13,881 nt of DNA from Chloroflexota bacterium (GTDB lineage: Bacteria; Chloroflexota; Anaerolineae; B4-G1; SLSP01), in the NCBI GenBank assembly GCA_022707665.1, contig JAKJAE010000036.1, positions 1 through 13,881 of the forward strand, written 5' to 3'. Position 1 is the stretch's first letter, and the number at the start of each line of letters is the position of its first letter. A program made the translations under genes and the position numbers. Below, piece after piece: positions 6,372 to 13,881 of this stretch. Below the pieces are notes generated by a model, which was not told where the DNA came from, ran no database searches, and saw nothing but the letters and a program-made list of their open reading frames with translations.

Positions 6372-7412
6372 ATGCGAATCAGACAGGGCCTAGACCGGAC
6401 ATGGGAGCGCCTGGGTGGCCGCAACCTGGCGCTTGTCGTACTGGCCCTGTTGGTGCTCTTCCAGATTGCGGCACTGACGTTACCGCAAGTCCCGGTAACG
6501 GCCCGCGACGATACATCCTTCACCCGCTGGCTTGCCGAGCTATATCCGGAACTGGGGTTCGCCACGCGTGCCCTGGCTGCGACGGGGTTGTTGACGATTC
6601 GCAGCTCGCTCCTCTTGCGGTTGACCCTTGCGCTTCTGGGACTGGTGGTGGTTGCCACGGCCGACCGGATGCGCGAAGCGTGGCAGGCCACGCCGTGGTC
6701 TGCCACGCCGTGGTCCCACAGCCGGAGCGGGCAGCTCCTCATCTGCCTGGGGGGTCTCCTCATCATCGGCGGGTGGGCCGGGCAGATGTCTGCCGGATGG
6801 CGTGAGCCTGAGGTCATCGTATGGCCGGATGACCCCATCGTCATCGAGGCCCGGGACCTGACCATTGCCCAGCCCGCAGGGCCTATCGGCATCTGGAAAG
6901 GCGGGTACGGGCACTATGTGATCGCCCGGGGCAAGAGAGTTGGGCTGGAGGCGAGCGCCGCCGATGCTACAGGCGCCTCGCTACCACTGCTGCCGGCGGT
7001 CAATGAAGCCCCCCTGGAGATGCTGCGCCTCACCTTTACCACACAACAACCCGAAGCCTTCTTCGCGATCACGGAAGCCGAGTTGATCTTCCGGCTGAAT
7101 CAGGTCAGCGAGGGAATCCAGGTGCAAGCATACCGCAGCGCCAGCGGCGAACCCCTGACGGAGACCCTGCTCGAACCTGGCGACGCGACCGCGCTCCTGC
7201 CACTCAGAACCGCCGAGGTGAGCATCGCCCAGACGCTACTCCCCCGCTATGAGGTGGTCTATAATCCAGGTGCGGCGTTCGAGGGACTGGGGATGACGCT
7301 GCTTGCCCTGGGCGTGGTGCTGAGCCCCGGTGGTGCCACGAGAGAACAGGACGCCGTGAGTGAAGGGGCAGCACCGGACAGCACAGACCAGACCATAGAG
7401 CAGACCGGATAG
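6372..7412 (+). CDS. Short ResB-like membrane protein (cytochrome c biogenesis family)
   Basis: 346 aa with four likely membrane helices (about 19-39, 79-97, 119-138, 303-318) and a large extracytoplasmic region between the third and fourth. The layout follows ResB/Ccs1, the system II haem-delivery and cytochrome c assembly protein: an early helix ending in TLPQVP, a SLLLRLTLALLGL helix, a long beta-rich domain, then YNPGAAFEGLG (297-307) leading into the last helix. The protein is short for ResB (commonly 400-550 aa), and its partner ResC/CcsA is not in the window. AGGAA (6364-6368) lies close before the ATG. ATPWS is duplicated in tandem at residues 106-115. udk follows after 15 bp. A ResB-related role is inferred from topology and the PG-helix motif; it could be a divergent relative with another job. 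Confidence 0.6.
   Translation: MRIRQGLDRTWERLGGRNLALVVLALLVLFQIAALTLPQVPVTARDDTSFTRWLAELYPELGFATRALAATGLLTIRSSLLLRLTLALLGLVVVATADRMREAWQATPWSATPWSHSRSGQLLICLGGLLIIGGWAGQMSAGWREPEVIVWPDDPIVIEARDLTIAQPAGPIGIWKGGYGHYVIARGKRVGLEASAADATGASLPLLPAVNEAPLEMLRLTFTTQQPEAFFAITEAELIFRLNQVSEGIQVQAYRSASGEPLTETLLEPGDATALLPLRTAEVSIAQTLLPRYEVVYNPGAAFEGLGMTLLALGVVLSPGGATREQDAVSEGAAPDSTDQTIEQTG
6687..6716 (+). repeat. 15-bp tandem duplication inside the ResB-like gene
   Basis: Two adjacent 15-bp copies (6687-6701 and 6702-6716) differ only in the last base and encode ATPWS-ATPWS. Each copy contains the perfect palindrome CCACGCCGTGG. They lie in the cytoplasmic loop between the second and third predicted helices. 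Confidence 0.9.
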
Positions 7413-7427
7413 GGAGCAAGCGCAACC

Positions 7428-8060
7428 ATGCCGCGGATCACCATTGGGGTAGCAGGCGGAACCGGGTCAGGGAAAACAACGGTCGCCAACCGCATCCTTG
7501 AGCGGGTCGGCACCGAACATATTGCCTACATCCCGCACGACGCCTACTACAGGAACATGGATCATCTGCCCTATGAGGAGCGGGCCAGGATCAACTTTGA
7601 TCACCCGGACTCGCTGGAGACCTCGCTGCTGGTGGAGCACCTCAGATGCCTGAAGCGAGGGATCGCCGTGGAGATCCCGATCTACGACTTCACGACCCAC
7701 GCCCGCACCGCGGAGACGCTCCACGTCGAGCCGGCACCGATCATCCTGGTTGAGGGGATCCTGATCTTCGTCGAGCCCGAGCTGCGGGAGCAGCTCGACG
7801 TCAAGCTGTTTGTCGACACCGACGCCGACCTGCGCTTCATCCGCCGGCTGGGGCGCGACATCAACGAACGCGGGCGGACGCTGTCGTCGGTCATCGAGCA
7901 GTACCTGAAGACCGTGCGCCCGATGCACCTCGAATTCGTCGAGCCCAGCAAGCGCTACGCCGACGTCATCATTCCCGAAGGCGGGTTCAACGAAGTGGCG
8001 ATCGAGATGGTAGCCGCCCGCATCCGCGGGTTGCTGGGAGAGACCGCCCCTAAAGGGTAG
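7428..8060 (+). CDS. udk: Uridine kinase
   Basis: 210 aa, the family's normal length. It phosphorylates uridine or cytidine with ATP or GTP to give UMP or CMP in cytoplasmic pyrimidine salvage. Walker A is GGTGSGKTT (10-18). The uridine-binding region shows NFDHPDS (56-62) and IPIYDF (83-88). The Walker B-like strand is IILVEGIL (105-112). The lid has RRLGRDINERGR (139-150), and QYLKTVRPMHLEFVEPSK (158-175) is the typical C-terminal signature. AGGGAG (7411-7416) overlaps the stop of the ResB-like gene 11 nt before the ATG, consistent with one operon. The flippase gene begins 31 bp after the stop; whether the polysaccharide cluster shares this transcript is unclear. Confidence 0.96.
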   Translation: MPRITIGVAGGTGSGKTTVANRILERVGTEHIAYIPHDAYYRNMDHLPYEERARINFDHPDSLETSLLVEHLRCLKRGIAVEIPIYDFTTHARTAETLHVEPAPIILVEGILIFVEPELREQLDVKLFVDTDADLRFIRRLGRDINERGRTLSSVIEQYLKTVRPMHLEFVEPSKRYADVIIPEGGFNEVAIEMVAARIRGLLGETAPKG

Positions 8061-8091
8061 CTCGCCATTTGTTGAACCACGCCTGGAACTG

Positions 8092-9597
8092 ATGGTTGAC
8101 ACTGACGATTCGCCAATCAAAGCGATGGAAGCTTCGGTTGGTCGCCGTGTAGCGACCGGTGGAATCTGGGTAGCGATCAGTTCATATTGGACGGTCGGCT
8201 TTGGCTTCATCGCGAACATCCTACTCGCTCGCATTCTCTCCCCCGATGTCTTTGGTGGCTTCGCCCTGGCGATGTCCTTTGCGCAGCTGCTCAGGCTGCA
8301 ACCCAAACTCGGCTTAGGATCCGCCTTCGCCCATTTCAAGGCAGCAGAACCTGACGCGGTAAGTACCTACGTCGTCGTCGACAGTACGGCAGCGGCAAGT
8401 GGCTTCCTGCTGAACCTCATAGCAGTGCCGCTCCTGCTGCTCATGGGCTACGAGGGTGATATAGTGCTGATCAGTGTAGTCCTGTCCCTCAGTCTGGTCG
8501 TGGAGGGATTAGGGGGAATTGGCGGAACGCTGCTGGATATGGAACTCCAGTTCCGTCCGGCCAGCCTTGTGAGAAGCGTCACTTTCCCCCTGTCGTATAT
8601 CCCTGCGTTCTGGCTGGCTACGCACGGTGGAGGTGTATGGAGTCTAGTCATCCAGAACTTCATGCAGAACCTGCTGTTCTTACTGGGGCTCTTCTGGCCC
8701 TTGCGGCGTCACCTGCCCGACCTGAGCACGATCGAGTGGCGAGCCAACAGAATGACCTCTCGCCGATATGCCCGCTTTGGGATTACCGTAGGCCTGGGCG
8801 CCTTGGCCTCCACTTTGCTCACTCAAATGGATGCCTTGCTGATCGGCACCTTTGTGAGTACAGAGGCCTTGGGGTTCTATGATCGCGCCTATCGCACCGC
8901 TCAGTGGCCCAGCCTTCTGCTGACAAGCTTTACGGGCAGAGTGGCATTCTTCGGCTACGCACGCCTCCAGAATGAGGCGAGGCGCCTGCGGCAGCTGTTC
9001 GACACGACCCTGTGGGTGGTCACCTACCTGGCTGTGCCTATAGCGCTGATGCTGTTCATCAGTGCCCCGGATCTCGTGACCCTGGTCTATGGCGAAACCT
9101 GGGCTCCCGCAGCATCGCTCCTACGCATACTCGCCGTCTATTCGTTGGCACGCCCACTATGGGAGAACGCAAGTTCTCTGTTGACCGCCATTGGCCGACC
9201 GAGGATCGCTACGCAGATCTTGGGCAGCCAGGCAGCGCTCTTGGCCATCCTCGGCCTCCCGCTGACCCTCATCTGGGGGGCAGCCGGCACTTCCGTAGCT
9301 GTCAGCGTGGTCTTCTTGATCGGGACTCTCATCATCTATCGCCGAGTATTGCGAGAGTTTCCTGCAAAGACTATGGAAGCCGGAGGCTGGCCTGCGTTGG
9401 TAAGCCTGACCACAATAGCTGGATACGCCGTACTGAGCCATTTCGACGTGTTCGACGGGCTTTCACCGGCAGTGCGTGTGATCACAAAGGTGCTGTACAC
9501 TCTCACCATCTTCTGGGGGCTCGTGCTGCTACTGTGCCCTGGACCTACAATGCAGCGAGTCCGACAACTGCGACAGCTGTTCTCGCAGACAGCATAG
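8092..9597 (+). CDS. Oligosaccharide flippase (Wzx/RfbX type, MOP superfamily)
   Basis: 501 aa, almost wholly hydrophobic, with about 12-14 predicted helices. RVATGGIWVAISSYWTVGFG (19-38) followed by ANILLARILSPDVFGGFALA is the classic N-terminus of polysaccharide transport proteins. LLTQMDALLIGTFVSTEALGFYDRAY in the middle is the second-half counterpart. Such proteins move lipid-linked sugar repeat units from the cytoplasmic to the outer face of the membrane. The downstream glycosyltransferases and methyltransferase fit this job. The ribosome site is weak (GGAA shortly before the ATG). A later in-frame ATG at 8125 (residue 12, MEASVG) is a possible alternative start. The nature of the transported glycan is unknown. 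Confidence 0.9.
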   Translation: MVDTDDSPIKAMEASVGRRVATGGIWVAISSYWTVGFGFIANILLARILSPDVFGGFALAMSFAQLLRLQPKLGLGSAFAHFKAAEPDAVSTYVVVDSTAAASGFLLNLIAVPLLLLMGYEGDIVLISVVLSLSLVVEGLGGIGGTLLDMELQFRPASLVRSVTFPLSYIPAFWLATHGGGVWSLVIQNFMQNLLFLLGLFWPLRRHLPDLSTIEWRANRMTSRRYARFGITVGLGALASTLLTQMDALLIGTFVSTEALGFYDRAYRTAQWPSLLLTSFTGRVAFFGYARLQNEARRLRQLFDTTLWVVTYLAVPIALMLFISAPDLVTLVYGETWAPAASLLRILAVYSLARPLWENASSLLTAIGRPRIATQILGSQAALLAILGLPLTLIWGAAGTSVAVSVVFLIGTLIIYRRVLREFPAKTMEAGGWPALVSLTTIAGYAVLSHFDVFDGLSPAVRVITKVLYTLTIFWGLVLLLCPGPTMQRVRQLRQLFSQTA

Positions 9598-9825
9598 GAC
9601 AGTAATGTAGCAACAGCCACATCACAGGAGGCAGATGCTAGGCGATCCTGCAGATATTGTGCAGAGCATGCCAACGAGTTGGACTGGGGACCGGATAAGC
9701 CGATTTGCGCTATATGGCGCGAGGTCTTAGCACATTTCCGGGGGCGGGCTGCACTTGGGTGTAGTCCGCGATCAGCGATGTATGTCGTCGCTTTGGCTCG
9801 GATGGAATCACACGGGAGGTTGTAG
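9598..9825 (+). other. 228-bp intergenic region at the flippase / glycosyltransferase boundary
   Basis: No convincing gene. An AGGAGG (9626-9631) lies 3 nt before an ATG at 9635 that opens a 31-codon frame ending at TAG 9728-9730; it resembles nothing I know. A short inverted repeat, CTGCA/TGCAG (9648-9652 with 9660-9664), lies inside it. No T-run terminator and no clear promoter were seen. The right end carries GGGAGG (9814-9819), which serves the GTG start at 9826. The length stands out from the 4-70 bp spacing of the rest of the cluster and marks the start of the lower-GC block. Confidence 0.5.
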
Positions 9826-11052
9826 GTGAACTGGGTAATGAGGGCAGCAGAGAATGTGCTAAGTCACGTCCCGGGCTCAGGCAAAATCCCGGAGCTAGCA
9901 AGACGAGTCAGAGCACACTCATCCAAAGCGTTGCAGGATAGCTTCTATGATCTCATGTTGGAGGGAAATAGCCAACAGGCCACCAAGAGAGCATTGCTCT
10001 CTTATATCCTTGACTCCTTCAAAATCCCAGAAGATGATCCGCGCTTCCTGCGGCACATCAACATCTGGCATTCCCGCGAGATGGTAAGAGCACTGAACCG
10101 GATGGGCTATGTCGTGGATGTGATTGACTACCGGAATACTAATTTTGTTCCGCGCAGAGCCTACGATCTGTTCATTGGTCACGGCGGCATCAACTTCGAA
10201 AGCATTGCTCAGACATTGCAGGAAAACTGCGTCAAGGTTTACTTCTCCACCGGTTGTTATTGGCGGTTTCACAACGAACAGGAATTGTCACGCTTTGAGG
10301 CCTTGCGCATACGACGTGGGGTGGTTCTGGAACCAGATAGACTCATCAGGCACAGTGAAGAGGGAGCGCTGCAGGTCGCAGATGGCATCATTGGTATCGG
10401 CAACGACGCTACCGCAGGAACCTACGCGGGGTTCTCTCCAGTCATTATGATCAATGGCACTGCGCTCCGAGATAACCACTACGAACAGGCCGACAAAGAC
10501 TTTGCCAGTGGCACAAGACACTTTCTGTATTACGCTGGGGCGGGAAACGTACACAAGGGACTTGACTTGCTTCTTGAGGCGTTCGCAGAGCTTGACCAAC
10601 ACTTGTGGATATGCTCCGGGATAGACAAGGGGGTTGCCGATGCCTACTCAAACGAACTTCACCGTCATAGGAATATCCACTTAGTAGGATGGGTTCAACC
10701 TCGTTCAGCAGAGTTCTACAAGGTGATGCGCACGTGCAACTATGCCATACTGCCCTCTTGCAGTGAGGGACAGGCCCAATCCATCGTGGAGTGCATGAAT
10801 CAGGGCCTTATCCCCGTTGTGAGCAAGGCGTGCGGTCTTGACATAGCCAACTACGGTTTTTTGATCGAGCTATGCACTGTAGAACATATCAGGAACCTAG
10901 TAGGTAAGCTGGCATCTCAGTACTCAGCTATCGACTGTCAAAGACGATCGCTTGATGCACGCGCAGCTGCATTAGGAAAGTATGCGGAAGCGGCTTTCCC
11001 GAAATGCTTCAGGGAAGCCATCAACCTGCTGATCAATACCAAGGGAGCATGA
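9826..11052 (+). CDS. GT-B glycosyltransferase (GT4-like) with unusual N-terminal half
   Basis: 408 aa. The C-terminal half is a typical nucleotide-sugar binding domain: LYYAGAGNVHKGLDLLLEAF (234-253), NIHLVGWV (283-290), then LPSCSEGQAQSIVECMNQG (309-327) with the E-X7-E pair E314/E322. It should transfer a sugar from an NDP donor onto a lipid-linked glycan on the cytoplasmic side. The N-terminal half lacks the usual glycine-rich opening. About 75 residues precede the first Rossmann-like strand (NIWHSREMVRALNRMGYVVDVIDY begins at 79). I chose GTG at 9826 because GGGAGG ends 6 nt before it; the ATG at 9838 would be 18 nt away. The gene abuts the methyltransferase (3 bp between stop and start). 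It is lower in GC than the flippase and uses more AGA, TTG and ATA-type codons, suggesting recent acquisition. Donor and acceptor are unknown. Confidence 0.78.
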   Translation: MNWVMRAAENVLSHVPGSGKIPELARRVRAHSSKALQDSFYDLMLEGNSQQATKRALLSYILDSFKIPEDDPRFLRHINIWHSREMVRALNRMGYVVDVIDYRNTNFVPRRAYDLFIGHGGINFESIAQTLQENCVKVYFSTGCYWRFHNEQELSRFEALRIRRGVVLEPDRLIRHSEEGALQVADGIIGIGNDATAGTYAGFSPVIMINGTALRDNHYEQADKDFASGTRHFLYYAGAGNVHKGLDLLLEAFAELDQHLWICSGIDKGVADAYSNELHRHRNIHLVGWVQPRSAEFYKVMRTCNYAILPSCSEGQAQSIVECMNQGLIPVVSKACGLDIANYGFLIELCTVEHIRNLVGKLASQYSAIDCQRRSLDARAAALGKYAEAAFPKCFREAINLLINTKGA

Positions 11053-11055
11053 GCA

Positions 11056-11742
11056 ATGTTAGCAATGCTGGGTAGGAGAATCCGGAGGCGTGTCGCGGGT
11101 GCCTTTCCAGGAAGGCTCCCAGGGCTCTATACGACCCTAGATGATCCAGAACAGGTACCAGTACAAGTAGCTGCCTATCGGCTGGCGGTCAGGAAATACA
11201 CTCGGGCCGACGATTCCGTTTTGGATGTTGGCTTTGGGTTAGGATACGGACTCCAGCTAATGGCCGAGAGTGCTAGACGCCTTAGTGGTATTGAGGTTGA
11301 CCCAAGAACCATCTCCAATGCACAGCGACTGCTGAGGGATCTCCCGCAGATCGGTGAAATCAGGCAATATGATGGGCGAGTCATCCCTTACAATGACAAC
11401 AGCTTTGACGTTGTGACCTGCGTCGATGTGATTGAGCATGTTCCCGATTACACCAACCTGATTGCGGAGATGCTGCGAGTATCAAGCCGTACAGTTTTCA
11501 TCTCCACCCCTAATCGTCGCCCAGAGTACACCCGTCCCAATGGGAGACCCAAAAACCAATGGCACTTAAGGGAATGGTGTCGAGACGAGTTTGCTACCAT
11601 TCTCACTGAGTGTGCAGCAAACCAATGGATACACGAATGGAACTTCATAGATGGCCCGTGGGAAGGTCCCTTCACATATTCAGCAGAACTTCGACCAGAT
11701 ACACTGGCTCTTGCACCAGCGTTACTTAGGAAGAGTGAGTAA
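11056..11742 (+). CDS. Class I SAM-dependent methyltransferase
   Basis: 228 aa. SAM motif I is VLDVGFGLGYG (55-65), motif II ends in GIEVD (78-82), motif III has NSFDVVTCVDVIEHV (115-129) and the next strand is TVFISTPNRR (146-155): a Methyltransf_11/23-type Rossmann fold. Its place inside a glycan cluster suggests it methylates a sugar of the repeat unit or caps the chain. GGGAG (11043-11047), within the end of the upstream glycosyltransferase gene, lies 8 nt before the ATG, so the two genes are probably translated together. A second ATG at 11065 is possible but less well spaced. It shares the lower GC of its upstream neighbour. Methyl transfer to a non-sugar acceptor cannot be excluded. Confidence 0.87.
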   Translation: MLAMLGRRIRRRVAGAFPGRLPGLYTTLDDPEQVPVQVAAYRLAVRKYTRADDSVLDVGFGLGYGLQLMAESARRLSGIEVDPRTISNAQRLLRDLPQIGEIRQYDGRVIPYNDNSFDVVTCVDVIEHVPDYTNLIAEMLRVSSRTVFISTPNRRPEYTRPNGRPKNQWHLREWCRDEFATILTECAANQWIHEWNFIDGPWEGPFTYSAELRPDTLALAPALLRKSE

Positions 11743-11784
11743 ACAAGGGATACCTCAGCCACACCACGGGAGACACTGGAGACT

Positions 11785-12969
11785 GTGCGCGTCCTGTACT
11801 TCATCCCAAGATATCACCCTGCGACGGGCGGAGCAGGAGTATGGGCGCGCGAGTTGCTGAAGTACGTAGCACGCGAACACGACGTCGCTGTGGTGGCTCA
11901 GTGGCGCGAGGACACACATGACTACGTAAGAGCAACGACGGTCCTTGCCCCTCAGGCCCCCTACGACGATGTAGATGACGGCATCCCCGTCCATGTCATC
12001 GCCCCGCGCCCACCCTACCGTGGGTGGCTAGCCGATCTCAGCCGCATCTATGATCGTTGTCGACTCATCAGACCCCTCTTTTATGCCCTCTATCGTGCAA
12101 CGCTATTGCCACAACTCACCGCACACGTTGCCGGATATGACCTAGTCCACGCCGTCCACATCGGTCTGATCTACTCAGCGGAGATCGCGCTCGCGGCAGC
12201 TCGCCTTCACCACCTACCCTTTGTCTTCACCCCCTTCCCCCACCAGGGCGGCTGGGGAGGCCAGCGCTTCCGTAGGCTGTACAGGATGTCCGATGCCGTG
12301 ATCGCTATGACAACTACCGAGAAAGAGTGGCTAATTGCCCGGGGCGCTGACCCGCTGAAAGTGCACGTCGTCGGAGGTGGACCTGTTCTCGCGGCGACCG
12401 GCGACGGCAACCGATTTCGAGAATGCTACCACCTTACCGGTCCCATCATCCTGTTTATAGGACAGCGGTTAAAACACAAAGGCTATACAGAGCTGCTTGC
12501 GGCGATGCCCGCAGTCTGGACTCGACATCCCGACGCACACCTGGTCTTTATAGGGCCGATGACACCTGAAGCCCAGCCGATCTTTGCGGAGGCCACTCGG
12601 GATCCCCGCGTCACAGACTTGGGAATCGTGGATACCCAGACCAAGACCGACGCGCTCGACGCCTCCTCAATGCTCTGCGTACCCTCCACACAGGAGAGTT
12701 TCGGCCTTGTGTACGTCGAAGCGTGGAGCCTCGGCAAACCGGTGATTGCCGCTCATACCGATGTAACGCAGAATGTGGTGGACGCTGGCGTAGATGGTCT
12801 CCTGGTCCCGCAAACTCCTGCCGACATCGCCGCAGGAATTATGAGATTGCTGGATTCTCCAGACCGGGCCGCAGAGATGGGGCGGCATGGCCGGCTCAAG
12901 GCTGAGAGCTACTATGGCTGGGAGAGCATCGGATCGCAGATGACCGCGATCTACACGGCCACGCTGTGA
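11785..12969 (+). CDS. Glycosyltransferase family 4 protein
   Basis: 394 aa, full length for GT4. The N-terminal Rossmann domain opens MRVLYFIPRYHPATGGAG (1-18), the glycine-rich acceptor loop. The C-terminal domain has IILFIGQRLKHKG (221-233), with R228 and K232 at the donor-phosphate site, and VPSTQESFGLVYVEAW, with the E-X7-E pair E304/E312, followed by GKPVIAAHTDVTQNVVDAG. It would add a sugar from an NDP donor (retaining mechanism) to the growing glycan at the membrane's cytoplasmic face. The start is GTG at 11785, with GGAG only 3 nt upstream; GGGAG at 11768-11772 is an alternative ribosome site. GC content returns to the level of the flanking genome here. Sugar specificity cannot be read. 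Confidence 0.92.
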   Translation: MRVLYFIPRYHPATGGAGVWARELLKYVAREHDVAVVAQWREDTHDYVRATTVLAPQAPYDDVDDGIPVHVIAPRPPYRGWLADLSRIYDRCRLIRPLFYALYRATLLPQLTAHVAGYDLVHAVHIGLIYSAEIALAAARLHHLPFVFTPFPHQGGWGGQRFRRLYRMSDAVIAMTTTEKEWLIARGADPLKVHVVGGGPVLAATGDGNRFRECYHLTGPIILFIGQRLKHKGYTELLAAMPAVWTRHPDAHLVFIGPMTPEAQPIFAEATRDPRVTDLGIVDTQTKTDALDASSMLCVPSTQESFGLVYVEAWSLGKPVIAAHTDVTQNVVDAGVDGLLVPQTPADIAAGIMRLLDSPDRAAEMGRHGRLKAESYYGWESIGSQMTAIYTATL

Positions 12970-13019
12970 GCCCTACGCCTGGCTGCTTCCGCGGAGACGA
13001 TAGCCGCCGACACCTATAG

Positions 13020-13038
13020 CAGGTGCTGGAGTCACCTG
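13020..13038 (+). promoter_or_regulatory. Hairpin holding the ribosome site of the last glycosyltransferase
   Basis: CAGGTG (13020-13025) pairs with CACCTG (13033-13038) around the loop CTGGAGT, which contains the GGAG Shine-Dalgarno sequence. The last stem base is the first base of the GTG start. The 6-bp stem is modest; it may present or restrict the ribosome site. Confidence 0.35.
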
Positions 13039-13881
13039 TGCGTATCCTGTACTTAGTTCACAACTACCAGTTCAGTGGGACCTATTACCGCGCGATGCCC
13101 ATGGCTCAGCAGCTCAGCAGGCGCGGGCATGATGTCACGCTGTTTGCCGTCTCCAACGATCATTCCTATCGCCCAGCCTGGATACGGGACGGCGCCGTGA
13201 GGGTCTGCACGACGCCCAATCTCGCCTTTGCTGGCACAGCCGAGGGCTATGGGTTGCTGGACACGCCGGTTCGATGTCTGCTCGCGTTCTCAGATCGCTA
13301 CGACATCGTCCACATGTTCGACCACAAGCCTAACGCCACGCTCCCCGGCTTCCCCGCGCGACTGCGAGGCGCACGCCTGGTTGCAGACTGGGGGGACTGG
13401 TGGGGGGGACCAGGTGGCATCAACGATGTGCCCACGCGCCGGTTTCACACCATCGCAAGCATCGAATCCTGGTGGGAAGAGAGGTCGAAGCTCTGGGCGG
13501 ACGGTGTGGTCACGATCAGCTCTGTGCTCTATGAGCGGGCGCTCGACTTGGGGTGCAGGCCCCAGCATACCGCCTGGATCCCAACCGGAGCCTCCATCGA
13601 CCGGATCCAGCCGATCCCCATTGCCTCCGCACGACAGCAGTTGGGCATTCCTCTGGATCGACCTGTGGTAGGCTTCATCGGTATGGGCCAGGGGGATCTC
13701 GGGATCGTCATGCAAGCGCTGCGCGAGCTCCCGGACGTTTGGCTGATGGTTATCGGCAGGTCAAGACCCGAGACGAAGCATCTGGCAGAAGCATATGGGG
13801 TGGGCGAAAGGCTATGGCAGACCGGGTTCGTGCCGGATGACCAGGTCGGCCTCTATCTGTCCTGTGCTGACGTTATGTGCC
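13038..13881 (+). CDS. Glycosyltransferase family 4 protein (partial, 3' end off window)
   Basis: 281 codons are visible and the frame is open to the right edge. The N-terminal domain opens MRILYLVHNYQFSGTYYRA (1-19), then MAQQLSRRGHDVTLFAV and YDIVHMFDHKPN (88-99), a GT4-like acceptor domain. The linker IPTGASID (181-188) leads into VVGFIGMGQGD (210-220), the start of the donor domain. The E-X7-E motif would lie beyond the edge. DWGDWWGGPGG (117-127) is a striking Trp/Gly loop in the acceptor half. GGAG (13028-13031) sits 6 nt before the GTG at 13038. An in-frame GTG at 13023 would add five residues and is less likely. It follows the previous GT4 by 68 bp and shares its opening style, so the two may be distant paralogues acting in sequence on the same glycan. 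Confidence 0.85.
   Translation, partial: MRILYLVHNYQFSGTYYRAMPMAQQLSRRGHDVTLFAVSNDHSYRPAWIRDGAVRVCTTPNLAFAGTAEGYGLLDTPVRCLLAFSDRYDIVHMFDHKPNATLPGFPARLRGARLVADWGDWWGGPGGINDVPTRRFHTIASIESWWEERSKLWADGVVTISSVLYERALDLGCRPQHTAWIPTGASIDRIQPIPIASARQQLGIPLDRPVVGFIGMGQGDLGIVMQALRELPDVWLMVIGRSRPETKHLAEAYGVGERLWQTGFVPDDQVGLYLSCADVMC

Overview
The window looks like a chromosomal segment of a GC-rich, free-living bacterium. A Chloroflexota member is my best guess, from the style of the transporter, the short ResB-like protein and the glycosyltransferases. That assignment rests on pattern memory only; no 16S rRNA or other marker gene is present. No insertion sequence, CRISPR array, integrase or prophage gene was found.

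Left part (1-6056): an MFS transporter of the GPH/SLC45 type runs off the left edge on the minus strand. It is divergent from a plus-strand lysophospholipid acyltransferase-like gene whose HX4D catalytic motif is broken. Next comes a 115-residue beta-grasp (ThiS/MoaD-like) protein that lacks the usual Gly-Gly tail. It converges on a very large minus-strand gene (1160 aa) whose motifs (YQGNWRD, EWNDANN, FTGRSG) resemble glycoside phosphorylases of the GH94 (alpha/alpha)6-barrel type. I regard this large protein as the most interesting unknown in the window.

Middle (6057-8060): a self-contained tRNA-Thr(CGT) unit has a near-consensus promoter and an intrinsic terminator. It is followed by a short ResB-like membrane protein and, 15 bp later, uridine kinase (udk). 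The last two are probably co-transcribed.

Right part (8092-13881): a polysaccharide export and assembly cluster, all on the plus strand. It has an oligosaccharide flippase (Wzx/MOP type), a 228-bp gap, an unusual GT-B glycosyltransferase, a SAM methyltransferase, a GT4 glycosyltransferase, and a second GT4 that runs off the right edge. The first glycosyltransferase and the methyltransferase (9826-11742) are visibly less GC-rich than their surroundings, as expected for a variable cell-surface cluster assembled by transfer. Together these genes would build and decorate a lipid-linked sugar chain and flip it across the membrane. The polymerase, ligase and initiating transferase would have to lie outside the window.
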